From: Chrysaora quinquecirrha
Lineage: Eukaryota > Cnidaria > Scyphozoa > Semaeostomeae > Pelagiidae
Assembly: GCA_014526335.1 (NCBI GenBank)
Contig: JACTAT010000058.1
Span: 3,038,780-3,102,779 of the forward strand
Length of the DNA: 64,000 nucleotides
Direction: 5' to 3'
This document shows, in pieces, positions 1 through 15,300 of this stretch. The stretch's first letter is position 1, and each line of letters starts with the position of its first letter. Both the position numbers and the translations under genes were made by a program. The notes under the pieces were generated by a model. It was not told where the DNA came from, made no database searches, and was given only the letters and a program-made list of their open reading frames with translations.

Positions 1-151
1 ATAGACCTCTTGCCCGTGATCATCAGCATCGTAGTCACCATCATCATCGTCAACAACAACATCATCATCATCATAAACACATCGGTATCATCATCATAAT
101 CACCATCATCATTTTTGTCATCGCCCTCTTCACCATCATCGTTATCATCAC

Positions 152-183
<32 letters not shown>

Positions 184-410
184 CCATCATCATCAGCAAC
201 AGCACCATCATCACAATAATCATCATCATAATCATCATCATCAACAACAGCATCATCATAATAATAATCTTCGTCGTTTTCATTATCATCACCATCATCA
301 TTATCAACGTCACCATCACATCATCCTTATCATCATCATGACAATCATCATTATCATTATCATCATCACCATTAATATTATCTGCAGCATCAGCATCATC
401 ATTACCATCA
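1..410. repeat. (TCA)n trinucleotide repeat
   Basis: About 400 bases of imperfect TCA/ATC triplets with CAA and TTA interruptions, in the intron upstream of the exon at 558. Long open frames here (poly-M on one strand, poly-I/H on the other) are low-complexity artefacts. Confidence 0.95.
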
Positions 411-557
411 GCATAAGGTCATTTTGTCACCTTTCTCGTCATCTCTTCGTCATCATCACCATAATTTGTCTGCTCAGCGTATCAGCATCCTTCGTACACA
501 GCGACAAAATATTTGCATTAGTCATGTTCCTTATGTTCGGTGTATTGACATTTTTAG

Positions 558-1987
558 TCCGAGTATGTGGCACCACAAGCTGAAAGAAGAAAGTACATCA
601 CTGGATTTTCTGGATCTGCAGGTAGGTATACCTAACATAATCACACTTTGATTCAGTATTGACAACAGTACCAGCAAGACAGGGCCCGGAAGGGTATAAG
701 GTCTCTTTGATGCTTTCCCTCAAGGGAAGCCTGAGCCCTCATAATTTTGAAGAGTGAAAAGAGAGAGAATACAAGTGCATATTGTGAGATGGAGTTGCCG
801 AGTGTTCAAGTCCTTCGACTCACGATCGACAAGTCGTGGGTTCGAATCTCGTCGAGACCACTTTCCACAAGCCTACAATCGACTCAGCTGTGGGTCTATC
901 CTTCTGAGGTCGGTAAATGAGTACCCAGGGTATTCGTTCTAGAATATCAGTCTTGGGGCACAATCTCTATGTCCACATCAGCTGAAAAGCTGCCAGAACC
1001 CCTGACCTGGGGCGAATAAAGATTGCTTGCTTGCTTGCTTGCTTGCTTGCAGTAAGGTTAGGGGTATATAGGTAGAACCTAGTGACCTCGTCTCCTTTCT
1101 ATTCTCTGTAAAGGATCATTTTCGGCCACAAGCTACGCATGTGCAATACATATGTAGCCTAATGAAATAAAATATAGATGATGATCTATGCATCCAATGG
1201 TCTAGAAAACGCACTTTTTTATGCTACAAATATGTCTCTGTTGTCAGTTGTTCAGAACATTCACCGAAAGATTTTTTTATCAGTTTTATTCTTCTGTTTA
1301 TTCAAGGAACTGCAATCGTTACACGAAGTAAAGCAGCGGTAATGACAGATGGGAGGTATTTCGAACAAGCAGAAATGGAGCTAGATTGTAACTGGATACT
1401 TCTGAAAGAAGGTTGGTTAATCAACAGTAACAAATCATTGCGTCCCTGAGTAATTTTCATACACTGCTATGCTAACAGAGTGCAAACATAACATACTGTC
1501 AAGGCTATCTACTCAAAACCTTTAAAAGCTGTTAGAAAATGCTTATCAGCATTCCCATTGTATTCTTTGCAGTTCTTGCCTTTGTCACCCATTTGCTTAA
1601 ACATTTTCGTATCGTTCCATATACTGTAAGGTCACTTTCCATTGGGATTTCTTAATTGTTTATTTAATGTTGTACTTTCAGGACAACCAGGAGTACCCTC
1701 AGTGACAGGATGGCTAAGACAGGTATGTTGGATTACTAAATATTTTCAGCGTTATCTAAGGATACCCATTGTAGCTTCAAAAGATGTATTGTTTATATTG
1801 TAGGAGCTCAAAAGCCAGCAAACTGTTGGAATAGATCCGAGGCTGATAAGCATATGTAAGTAGTAGATTGGCTACACCAGCTTAACCTGTGTGCAGCCTG
1901 AAACCATTCTTCAGATCAAGTAAAAGACTTAATCTGAGGGAAGTTGTATGCAGGCTTTTCAAGCCCTTATCTTTCGATGTTTTTTGC

Positions 1988-2033
<46 letters not shown>

Positions 2034-3278
2034 ATTGTCGCTGTTGTTGTTGTTGTTGTTGTTGTTGTTGGACAGCTCCAGCCAAGACCTTTGATCAACC
2101 TGTTATTAACAACATTTCAGTTGTGAGGACTAATGCAGAGACTTGTGTGGCATGTCTGTATGTAGATATAAACTAAATACGAACACTGCATTCGAACACA
2201 GTACACTACAAGGTTTCTAATTGTAGTTTTATTTTGTTTTTCCTGTAGCAGAATGGTCATCGAAAAGCACGGTTAGACTTACTCTTATTATTTCTATACC
2301 TCTTCATATCCTTTTTTAGTAAATTTGCAAATAATTTCAGTATAGTTTTATTTTTGACCTGCATTTTCTTTCAAAGGATTTATTGAAATCTGGAATCATA
2401 TTCAAAGCAATTATGAAAAATCTTGTCGACGAAATTTGGGTGGACAAGCCTCTTCCTGCTGCAACAAATTTGACCATTCTCTCTATGAAATATACAGGTA
2501 TGTAACGTTACGTTGTTAACATATTCCTTTGCTATCGTATATTGTATTTGCCCGGTTCCCATTTTAGGTTGTTATTATGTTGTTACCCCCATTGTAATGT
2601 AGGTATTTAAGGCCCAAAATCATTGTAAGAACAGTTACTGATGAAAATCATGGATAGAAACGTTTAAAAAAGTTATCTATATTTTTTAATTTCCTTTGCT
2701 ATCGTATATATATGATTGAAGTTGTTGGCGCTCTTTCTTCACAACAATACTCGAATAACTTTTTTATTAATGTCGAAGGAGAATCTTGGCAAAGCAAAGT
2801 AAAACGTCTCAGAGCAAAGATGCGGGAAACGAAAACTACAGTTATAGTGTTGTCAGCCCTAGACGATATCGCGTGTAAGTAGGAAAATGTAATAATGTAT
2901 TGGTGCATCTTATCAGGATTGCATATTCATCGTCACTTCAGTTTTGATCAATCATAATCAAAATCATCACAACCAACACCATCATCTTCAATAATTCTCG
3001 TTATCATCAATCACCATCAATCACCAACCATCGTTATCATCAGTCATCATCATCATCATCATCAAACATCATCATCATCATCATCATCATCATTATCATC
3101 AACATCATTATCATCATCATCATCAACATCACCAACATCACCATTGACATAGGAATTACCCTCATCATTTTTTCATCATTATCATAATTTCTGCCATCAT
3201 GATTATCATCATCATCATCATCATCACCAGCATCAGAATCATCCTCATCATTTTTTTTCATCATTATCATAAGTACTG

Positions 3279-3310
<32 letters not shown>

Positions 3311-6300
3311 TTCATCATCATCATTATCATTACCATCGTCATTATCATCATTATCATCATTATCACCATTATCATAATCATCATTGTTTCATCTTCATCG
3401 CTAGCATTCGTACCAGTTGTGATCGTTGAACTGTTTGTAGAATAGAAATCTTACAAATTAGTAAGAAAAGCCTTGAAACTGGGGTATTGCCTTGTTCATG
3501 GAAAAAAGCTAATGTCTCGCCCGTCTTCAAGAAAGGTAATAAACACGAGAAAGAAAACTATAGACCCATCAGTCTCACCTCAGTTGTATGTAGACTGTTG
3601 GAGACGATAATAAAAACACCATTGTAAGTTATTTAGATGAGAATAGCCTTTTCTCATCAGAACAATTTGGTTTTCGTCGCAAGCGCTCTTGTGTATTACA
3701 ACTAATAGAGTTTTTGGAAGACGTAACTTCAATGCTAGATGAAGGAAATTGTGTTGATGCTGTTTATTTTGACTTCGCGAAGGCGTTTGATTCGGTACCA
3801 CATCAGAGACTACTACGTAAGATAAGATCTTTTGGAATCGATGGACAGATCTACGACTGGATATCTTCATTTCTATCTAACCGTAAGCAGCGTGTCGTTC
3901 TCAATGGTTATAAATCATCTTGGAGTAAAGTTTCAAGTGGTGTACCACAAGGCAGCGTATTAGGACCACTCCTTTTCGTTCTGTATGTTAACGATTTACC
4001 CGAAATTATAGAATCATGTAAAGTGAAAATTTTTGCGGACGACTTAAAATTATACTCTTCAAGGATAAAAAATCAGACCGAAATTCAATCAGACATCACA
4101 AGTGTAGGGAAATGGTCAAAACAGTGGCAGCTTCCAATTAATATAGGTAAATGTCGGGTACTTCACCTAGGAAATAAAAATCAAAATACAAGATATCATC
4201 TTCACGATCAGAAGCAAAATTGTACCATTGACATCTTAGCGGACGCAGTTGTAAAAGATTTAGGTGTTTTTATTGACAATAAACTAACGTTTGAAAAACA
4301 AGTTGCTGAGTGTGTGAGGAAAGCAAACGGAGTCCTTGCCTCGATTAAGCAAACGATAAAATTTATCAACAAAGAAGTTTTCTTATCTTTGTATAAAAGT
4401 TTAGTCAGACCTCTATTAGAGACAGCTGGAGCGATCTGGAGTCCAAAGTTGATAAAAAATATAAAGATGCTTGAAAGTGTTCAGCGTAGGGCCACAAAAT
4501 TAGTATATGTATTAAAAGACAAATCATACAGTGATCGATTGCGTGCCTTAAACTTACCATCACTTGAATATAGAAGAAAGAGAGGAGATATGATTCTGAC
4601 ATTTAAACTCCTAAATGGACTTATGGATACTGATATCTCTAATCTATTTCAAATAAGAAAAACAAAAACAAGAGGACACAGACAAAAGCTATTCAAAAAG
4701 CGATGTAACTCAAATATTAGAAAACTGTTCTTCACTCAAAGAGTTATCAATGACTGGAATGCATTGCCCAGTGAAGCCATCAACTGTACAACTGTAGAAC
4801 AATTCGAAAGGTTTTATGACAGAATCAATATTGCTAGTAGATATAATTTTAGTTGAAGTAGTTTAGTTGTAGTGTTTTATGTAACCAACAGGGTTTTATA
4901 GGTCTTTGACCTTCTATTTCCCTTAACATTTATATTATTATATTATTATAGTAATTAGATATGTATCAGCACCATTTCTTTCTCCAGGGTTGCTTTGTCT
5001 GAGAGGCGCAGATATTCCTTACAATCCCTTCTTTTTTGGCTATGTTCTTGTGACTGAGAAGGATATAAGGTATGTGAGGCTTATTCAAGATACCCATTAG
5101 GTTAAAAATTTTGAATACTACGCAGGAGCAGTGCCACGGATGGACTGAGGAAACATGTTAACCTCATTTTTCTCAAGGATCAATTTTCTAGTCTTTTCAA
5201 TCTTCTAAATTTGATGGAAAAAGTGTTGAAGGGTTTCGATACGTGAGCAACATGAAATTCTAAAGCACAATTTGTAATTCTAGCAATCAAAAAGGTGTTT
5301 TTCTTATTTCTGAAAGGGGTTTTACCCTGAAACTCTCCCAATTTTTTATCCCTTCATTTGACGTTTGGCGCTGCTCCTTTTAATATTAATATGTTTATGT
5401 CTATTCCGTGTCAGGTTATTTGTTGACAAAACAAAACTAACATCCGAAGTGAGCAAGCATCTCTGCCCTGAGAAATCAAAAGCTGATTTCTGTGTGGAGG
5501 TTTTCAATTATGATGAGTTGAGAGATAATCTCAACAAAACCATGTCGAATCCATCTGAGAAGTTTTGGGTAAGTTATGGTCCATTTTAACGAAGTCTAAT
5601 TTTAAACCAGTGACAAAGATAACAGTTGCATATAGTTTGAATTTTTAGATCGTTGCATCATTAGCAATAGTGTACCCAGAGATGTGAATTGTAAATGTTT
5701 TGCAGAGATGTCGTATGCGAATATCCTACAATGCTAATAATTTTTGCTCAATTTTTGAGTAGTATGAAACTTCAAAATTGCGGTGAACAGCGGAAACATT
5801 TTCGGGCATACTCAAAAGCTTTTTTCGTCTGACACTCTTCAGAGCAAAAATGTCAGAAACAGATCGAAACACTTAAAAAAGGTGGAATTTTACCAGATGC
5901 GGATCGAAATGCACCAATAAGAAAGAGCAGCTGAATTGGCATTGTGTTTTAAACACCAATCAGGTGGCCGGATACAGCGGGAAGAAGGGGGGAAGAATTA
6001 AGTGAAGAGTCCAACAAAACCCCTAAGTGAAACAAAGATCTTGCTTTGCCAATGATTTTAAAACAATCGTCGCTGTAATTTTCTGCACAATTTGGGTTAT
6101 CGAGTAAGTGCTGTCCTATGGCTGAATAATGTTAATAACAAATGTTTCCAAGTGATCTGAAAATGCACATTCTACTACTTCGCGGAGGTGTGAAACACCA
6201 CTGCTCTGCAGAGGAAATAGTTATTAGAAGCTTAAAACGTGAATTCGTCGCAGAGATGAAAATCAAACTCTTCGTGGACATGATAAATGGAAATTCTTTC

Positions 6301-9300
6301 TATTTTTCTAATGATGTACAATATAAACGCTTCACAGATGTGTGAAATGCGATGCTTCGCAGAGGTGTGAAATGAAAACATTTACTAGAAGTGTAAAATC
6401 TAGACGTCCTGCAGAGGTCGAAGGCAAACACTTCGCAGATTTTGTATGCAAGTGCTTTGTGAAAGTATATAGCTACTTTAAATACTTTAAACGTTTAATG
6501 CGTGAAGTGCAATGCTCTGCAGAAGTGTTAAATTTTGAAAGTTAGCGTTGAATGTAAACAATTCTTAGAGATGTGAAATGTAAGCACTTCATATATGTGA
6601 AAGAGAAGCTTTGCAGAAGGGGAGAGGTGAAACGCAAAGATGTGAAACATTATTTGCTTTGAAAAGTTCTGAAATGCAAACGCTTCAAACTAAACGACAA
6701 TTACTTGGTATTCCCTCCTCCTATTTCATAGCAGTGGAATGACTTATTTGATAGTTGTGTTGTTCTTCTTCAGCTATCTCCGAAAGCAAGTTATCTGCTG
6801 AAATGGGGAATCAACGAGGTACTTTGCTTCTTTGTTTTATTTCCGAGGGTCGTTGAGGGGTTCCATTGAACAAGGGAACATGCGAAATCTAACCAGGAAC
6901 AAGGTAACATGGCTAAAATTAAAAGGGAACAATGGAACATCGGGAAAGAGGGATAAGGTGAAATTTTCCCTCTCAATCCACTTATCTACAATCTGAAAAA
7001 TATGCCTGCAAAAACTCCAGAGAATAAGGGGATTTTATCAAGGGAGCAAGCAAACATAAAACCCCTCTAAACGACCCTCATTTCCAACATTGTAAGGACA
7101 ATGTAGACTAGTATTTGCGTACAAATCAGATGAGCACGAATTCGTATATGAGCTTTCGTTACGTCTTTGCTTATATATGAAGACTTTTCATTCCATTTTA
7201 GTCTCAAATCATGATGGATTATTCACCTGTTCAACTTATGAAATCTGTGAAAAACAGTGTAGAAATCAAGGGAATGAGAGATGCAAATGTAAGTTGGGTC
7301 AGGTATTTTCTAACTGAAGTTTCCTATTGCTAATCTGCTCGTTTCCAAACGAGTTTATCCCCTGTTTTAAAAACCCTTGTTTTGCTGCCAATTTTCATTG
7401 AAACATTTCCACAATACCTTTTGGATTGTCCAGAATTCCAGAGTGTCCAGAAAACCTTTTTGGTTCACAACTGACTAGATGTTTTATTTTTTATTTTCCC
7501 AGACCAAAGATGGTGTCGCGATGTGTGAATTCTTTGCCTGGTTGGAAAAGAAGGTGTTATAATATTTGCTACTCTTAGGGGCCTAATTGTCATCTCTCTC
7601 CCCGCTAATTATTTTTTTGCATATTTTCGATCTCCTGATCTTATTAGAACCCCAGGCTTATTAAGAGTTGCATTCATATTGGTGTCGATATATTTTACTC
7701 AATGTAATGCCACTTTCTTGGTATGAAATTTCAATCATACACTCTGTTTGTTTCTTATAATTATGGATTGCCTATCCTTATAAGTACTGTAGCCCGTTCG
7801 CACTGTTAGCAGTTTACTAACAACGTTTCTCAAACCAATTCCGATCCCCCGTTTATTTGAACCCGCCCTGATTTGGATCCTGAATGTTCCAATTCCCATC
7901 TCCTATTCCAACCCTACCAGTAATTAGGGACCTAAGATTATATCTTTAAACCTTACCTCGTATTTAAACCTCTGTAGGAGTTGTCGTATCTAGTCTGTTT
8001 AGAGTCTCCATCATTTTTATAATCGTTTTATTTTAGATCAAAGGAGGAGACAAAACTATAACTGAAATATCTGCTGCTAACAAACTTCGAGATTTTAAAA
8101 GGTAGTTTTCTTAAGTACAGTTAATTACTTTTGAAGCGCACTGCTGGAAATGTTCAAGTCTGAAGTGTCTTTATCGTCTACAGTATAAACCCACATTAAA
8201 GAACCTGATTTTATAAGAATATGGAGACTGAAAATTCCCATTTTGAACCCTCAAAAAGGATGCCCAAAAGGGGCTGAAATCGGGAAAGATTCTTAGCTAT
8301 TAAATAGGTTTCGAACTTTTAGATTTAAAAATTCCAAAAGAGTAGAAAAATTCATAGGCTGTTTGCCAACTGATCAATAATTTAGAAATAATAAAGCCAC
8401 TACTGATAAATTTTTTAGAAAAATAAAGCCACACATTTACTTTTCAAACTAAAAATGTCAAGAGAACGGTTTGATGGTTCTACTGCAGTGCTCTTCATTG
8501 AAAAACTGGAACAAAATTTCTCTATCAGTGGTACAACAGACTTTTAGATTATTATACAAGAATTCTGACCCAAAATGTACTCAAGATCTCTAAAGAATTC
8601 ATAAAAATTAATATGCTAAAACAGTTTTTATGTGTGCAAGACATGTACTCTACATAAGAGCCTTGTTAAGAATCCTACAGGCTGGAATTAAGAATAACGA
8701 CCCATTAATTAAGAACCTATTCAGACTGCCCATAAAAAACCTAGGTTTTTTATGTGGGTTTCTACTATGCCCAGCTGCATGTGCTTACATTTTGCTTTTT
8801 TGATATTATATTTATGGCATCGCCACTTTCCTTGTAGCAAACAAGCAGACTTTAAAGACCTCAGTTTTCGTACGATTACTGCATTTGGAGCAAATGGTGC
8901 CATTATTCACTATAGGTTAGTATGTTTATATTCCCATCAGTAATTCAACAGTTAAAGGCAGGTGCAAGTAAAGACTATATATGTTAGATCAGGCAACTGC
9001 TATACATTTTCCGAAGACTCTTTGACTTTCTACCCATATTGCTGCTATCAGAAAAGAAGCGGGAAGTTATTAACTCTTCCTTTAGTAGGAAGAAAGTATA
9101 AGGCCAGGCAGGCCGAGCGATCAAACATTGCTTGTCAAACATTTTAAATTTGCTTTTAGAGCAAAAAATGTTTGACCGCTTCCCCATGTCACAAAAAATT
9201 GCTTGTCGCACGTCCCTCACACAACTTTTCGCTTTGAGTAAAGCCAACAAATGTTGTTGAAGTACTTCAAAAACATTGTAAAACAGATTTAGCTTATTTT

Positions 9301-12300
9301 GCTTGTGAAGCAGTGTTTTGTGACGTAGCCAAACGACTAAACATTGCTTGTTAAGCAAATCTCAAATGTTCGACAATGTCACAAGGCAGGACCTAATACC
9401 AATCTCGGAACCATTCATTGTCATACATTATCTAATGGGTTACAACTATTCACGTGTATTCATTTTAGATTTCCCTTTATGATGAGAGTTATTTCAAGTT
9501 TGTTTCCTTTTTGTTAGGTTTATTGCAATATTGAATTTTTCTGTCTTTTTTAGTGCAAGTAAACTTACAGACAAGAAAATAACAGATAAAGGATTGTATC
9601 TAGTTGATTGTGGAGCTCAGTTTCCGTAAGCTTTAATCTTCTTTGGCTGCGTGATATCAGTGTTCTATAATTGTCAGAGACTAATGTCCTGACTAAACTT
9701 TAGGAGACATGTCGCGCGTGACAATAGAAACATTTCTTGTCTCCGCGACATGCAAATGACTCGGGGGACATGTTGCTTGCTTGTCACTCGCATGTGTAGC
9801 CATCCTGGGAGACACGCTGTATACAATGTCGCGAGCGACATGTTTCCTAGTTTAGCCAGGCCTTAACAGCCCTGGTCAAACGAATCAAACATCGACATAA
9901 AACATCATCGGACATTGTTAGATCAAACATGTATGATTCGTTTGGCCACCATGTTTGATGAGTGTTTTACTAAGTTTCACAGATTTGATTTTCATGAAAC
10001 ATTGCATGCAACATTTCTTCTGTTCTCATGTTTGAACAATAATGTTGTGTTCGTTAGGCCACAACATAAAACATTTTTTGATTCACGCTAACGCTGCAAG
10101 ATAAAATTCGTTGCATCCTAGAAAATTTCTTTGAATTCAAATTCATGTCAGCAGACGCCAGCTTTGTTTGTGTCTGAAATGACGTGAGCACTACAAATTT
10201 TTTAAAAACTTGTTCGATTCATTTGGATAAAATATCATTCAACAATGTTATGCAAACATTGCTGGATAATGTTTTCAAAATGTTTGGCTCGTTCGGGCCA
10301 GGACTTCATGTTTTGAATCATGATAAATGTTTGCGACTGTGCCTCGTGGAAACTCTTGAACAAAAGTATTGAATTTTGGTTTTCTTTTCTTTCATAGAGA
10401 AGGAACGACTGACATTACAAGAACTGTTCATTTTGGAACTCCAACAGCCTATGAAAAAGTGAATATACATATCCTCATTATTATGTTTGAATATGGAAAC
10501 ATCTCTTTCATTCATGTCCTAGGTGCTTTCCCCTATCGCCAATTTCCAATCAGCTGTGCTACAGCTTTTTATTGTTCCGTGGTATGGTATGTTTAAAACG
10601 ATGGCCATAGAATATTCTGTGTTATGTTTCTGATGTTATTTCATGATTTTTCGTTTCATTTTGCTATTGCATGCTGTACCACGCTTTGTATCATGTTCTA
10701 CAGTACAAGTACCTGAATTATGTTATAAGAAACATTTTTGTTTGATGCGAGCAAAAATGTTATGCGAACAATGTTTTGTGACGTGGCCAAACGGTGAAAC
10801 ACTGTGTTTGACTAGCAAATTTGAAACATTTGACAAGCAAATTTGAAACATTTGACAAGCAAATTTGAAACATTTGACAAGCAGCGAAACATTGATCGTT
10901 TTGCCCGTGTTTTACTTTCTTTTTTCAGAAGAATATGCATTATACGACAAAACCAACCATCATCTGTAAGAGTAAATTTAACGATAAGGTTAATCGACAA
11001 ACGGATCACATCTAGTTCTTTCCTTTTAGGAAGCTTACACTCATGTTCTGAAGGGCTCGATAAAATTGGCAATGGTAGTTTTTCCGCCTGGCGTTTATGG
11101 TAATCAGTACTGTTTTATTCATCATAGTTTTTGTTATTTGTATTGAATGGTTGGGTACTCAAGTCACGGATTAAAGGCTACATGAGCCATAGTTATCGCT
11201 ATTGAATTGAATTGATGGACGTTGCTATGGGGTGCCATGACTAAAGTTATAGAAACATCAGTTAATTCTAGAGCTAGTAATAGAAAACTTTGCTATTGTG
11301 TTTAAATACTATTTTCACGTTCTTTCTGCCCATATCTTTGCCAAGCGAGTTTGCGATATACTTGCTCCAGGATGTAGCTAGCGAAAGGAATTGGTTTGTG
11401 TAGCTACCATAAATTCCCATCGTGGCCAGAACCTTCTTGTCTACTTATAAGCAGTGGCTTAAGCAATTATCCAACAGTTCAAATAAATCGCGACTAGTAC
11501 AACTAATTTTTAAACATTTTAAAGACAATAACAGCATTTTTCCGGCTACAGTTTTGCAGTATTGCTGCTGCTGCGCCATGATGTTGTAAAAAGAAAAAAT
11601 TTTCTAGGCCGTCATATCGATGTATTGGCAAGAGCTTCATTATGGCAAAGTGGTCTCAATTATAATCATGGTACTGGACATGGAATAGGACATTTCCTAA
11701 GCGTCCATGAAGGTCAGTTGTCATTAAACCAAATTTCTTCATTCAATGGTTCCCAAGCCCATTTAAGTCGAATTAGTTTAAAAATAACTTATTATGGAGA
11801 TATCGATTTGTTTCAGATATTATGATGATGTTATATAGTTATAACTATGTTACTATAACTATAACTATAACTATACCTATTATTATAACTATAATTATAA
11901 ATATAATTATAACTATAACTATAATCTATAACTATAACTATAACTATAACTATAACTATAACTATAACTATAACTATAACTATAACTATAACTATAACTA
12001 TAACTATAACTATAACTATAACTATAACTATAACTATAACTATAATTATAAATATAACTATAACTATATCTATAACTATATCTATAACTATAACTATAAC
12101 TATAACTATAACTATAGCTATAACTATAACTATAACTATAACTATAACTATAACTATATCTATAAATATAACTATAACTATAACTATAACTATAACTATA
12201 ACTATAACTATAACTATAACTATAACTATAACTATAACTATAACTATAACTATAACTATAACTATAACTATAACTATAACTATAACTATAGCTATTCTAG

Positions 12301-15300
12301 CCAGTGTCTTTGAATGAAATAAAGTACCTTTCAGACTAGGACGAAATGAAAGATTACCTAAAGAAGAGAGTTATCATAGCGTTATCATGTATTTTACTTA
12401 TACTGTTTCTTTCTCATAGGTCCACAGGCTATTGGAAGTGGTAAAGTTTCCAAATCTGAAAAACCTCTTCAAGCTGGCATGGTTCAATCTGACGGTTAGC
12501 ATGTTTAATTTATTCACAAAAGTACGAATGAAATCTCATTCAATAATTCAATACATTCTGCAGCGAATTCCACCTGAGTTCACTCTTCAATAAATGCCTA
12601 GAATACTTCCGCTTAAACAAAAGAGTTTTCCAAGGGTTCAGGATATCCACTCCAGCAACACAAGGGTGAACGAGATTTCAAGGAGTGAATATCCTAAACT
12701 TATTACACGAGTCTCGTGTTCCGCTCATAACATCCAGACCAAAGACCACAACATTTCGCTACACTAAGCATGCCAGTTTGAGCAGCTTTCTGACAACAAC
12801 AACAGCTAAAGATGGTAGCTGCGATAGCTGGGACTCGTGTAATCAGTCTATGAATATCCTGGTCGCCCACCCCCAATAGCAACTCAAGTACGTAAAATCC
12901 TACAGGACAGTTACTCTGAAGTTGTTTAGTCGACCACATGGTCCTGTTTAATTCCAAACTATGTAGCTTATCGTCGTCTTCTCTTGCAAGAAACAGTTTG
13001 TATCAGAAATAATTTACGTTTCAAAATTTCTTTTTAATATCTGACTATTCTTTATTTTTCTAACTTTTGATTTTTTCCTTAGAGCCAGGATATTATGAAA
13101 CAGGCAAATTTGGAATACGGCTAGAGACAGCATTACTAACAATCAATGCTACAACTAAAGTAGGTCAACCACATGTTCAGTTCATATATTTATGCACTTC
13201 ATTTTATTCTTAGTAGGAAAAAACCAGCGCGTAACAATATTTATAAAGAACCTACAGCGTACTTTATACCAAGTAAATGAAAACATTTGAGCCGGATATG
13301 CGAACTGGGCTCTTTAATTAATTAATTAAAAATGGGGAAAAGGAAAACTTGCATGCATATCTAGTCCCTATTTAGTTAGCTATTTCATGGACCTTAGAAC
13401 TAACATTACTACGTACAACCAGTAGTAATAGAGATATATTTTGTCTAGATTTAATAACTGCAACAATTTTCCTTTATGATAGTGAGAAAATAGTTTATAG
13501 TCTTCTGTCTTGGTCCATTTTGCATAATATAGCGGTGCCCCCCGGGGGGGATACTTCATTGTTCAAATGACTAGACGTGCCATCCAGTTTTTCCAAACCC
13601 ACCCAAGTCTACCGATAAATTCTGTTTCTCGTGGGACCCATGTATAGAAAAAACAACGAATTTTTTTACCCATTTGTACCAATATCGCAAATGTTTGAAC
13701 CCAATTTAACGCCTGAGGCAACTCTAAATGCGGCGAAAAGGCATTTGCGCTGAAAACTAAAACGCACTTTTTATCAGGCGTTTCAAACCACTGCATGTTT
13801 AAAATTTTTTTGTATATTTTACTACCCATTTGTAGAGATTCTAAATCAACCCACATGTAGGGAAATTGGCGCTGAAAAAGTTACCCATTTGGGCGGCACG
13901 TCTAGTATAACGAACAATGGAAGTACCCCCGGGAGCCGTGCAGCTTATTTGAAACTCAATTAAAGACAAGTGAAAGAAGGAGACTTGGTATTACACACAT
14001 TGGTATTGCAATAGTTGACTCAGAAGGGATATAAGATTAAGAGTTTCAAAATCTGTTTAAAATGTCTTAATTTCTGGTATGAATGTGGTTTTTCTTCCAT
14101 GCACTCTACAGCTTTAACATCTCAACTAATGTGTTCTCGCTCAATGTAAATGTATAGCATAAGTATTTTCTTTTGCAGTACCGATTCGAAAACAAACAAT
14201 TTTTAGGTTTTGAAGCAATAACTTTCGTAAGTATACCTTCAATTCCCTTAAACATTCCATCCTTGGCAGATATTTATTTTTGTAAGTTTCGCATAACCCT
14301 AAATGTTATTCTTACGATGAATTTGAAGCGTAAAACATGATGCTTGTGTTGTAGGTCCCTTTTCAAAGAAATCTCATTAATGAAGATATGCTAACCGCTG
14401 CTGAGGTATGCTGCTCATATTATATTTTTTGAAATCTAACGATTTTACAGCATCGCTTGTTACGTTTCCTGGCGCTCTAAGCGTGTTGAACATTGGTTTA
14501 TTGTTCAACCTATTTGGATTTCGTCTATTTTTCCACTTTAACTTTGATATACTATACTTTGCTTGACTTGACTTGACTTCATGTGAATTGAATTGACTTG
14601 ACTTGACTTGCTTGATTTGACTTGACCTGACTTTACTTTTCTTTACTTTATTTACTTTCTTTACTTAACTTTTCTTTACTTTTCTTTAATTTACTTTTCT
14701 TTACTTAGCTTTACTTTCTTTACTTTACTTTACCTTACTCTTCTTTACTTTTCTTTACTTTAATTTACTTTACTTTACTTTTCTTTAATTTACTTTGTTT
14801 TGCTTTTACTTTTCTTTACTTTACTTTACTTTACTTTAATTTACTTTTCTTTACTTTATTTACTTTCTTTACTTTACTTTACTTTTCTTTTCTTTACTTT
14901 ACTTTACTTTAATTTACTTTACTTTACTTTTCCTTAGTTTACTTCACTCTACTTTTCTTTAATTTACTTTACTTTACTTCACTTCATTTAACTTTACTTT
15001 GTTTTGCTTTACTTTTCTTTACCTTACTTTACTTTACCTTACTTTACTTTTCTTTACTTAACTTTTCTTTACTGTAATTTACTTCTCTTCTCTTTACTTT
15101 ACGTTGCTTTACTTTACCTTACCTTATTACTTTACTTTTCGTTACTTTACTTTACTTTCCTTGACTTTACTTTACTTTACTTAACTTAACTTAACTTTTC
15201 TTTACTGTAATTTGCTTCACTTCTCTTTAATTTACTTTACCTTACTTTACTTTTCTTTTCCTTACTTGATTTTGTTCTTACTTTTCCTTACATTACTACT

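Noticed and set aside
792..856. Possible functional tRNA gene
   Set aside because: B and A boxes are present, but the cloverleaf is poor and the sequence continues into a body with a (TTGC)n tail, so it is the head of a SINE.
1889..2176. Open frame with a long cysteine run
   Set aside because: The run comes from the (TTG)n microsatellite and lies between two confirmed exons of the aminopeptidase gene.
11822..12313. 163-codon open frame of alternating Tyr-Asn
   Set aside because: It is the translation of the (TATAAC)n array, lies in an intron and has no non-repetitive core.
12703..12957. Opposed 60-80-codon open frames in an aminopeptidase intron
   Set aside because: No similarity, no splice consistency, and they overlap each other on opposite strands as random frames do.
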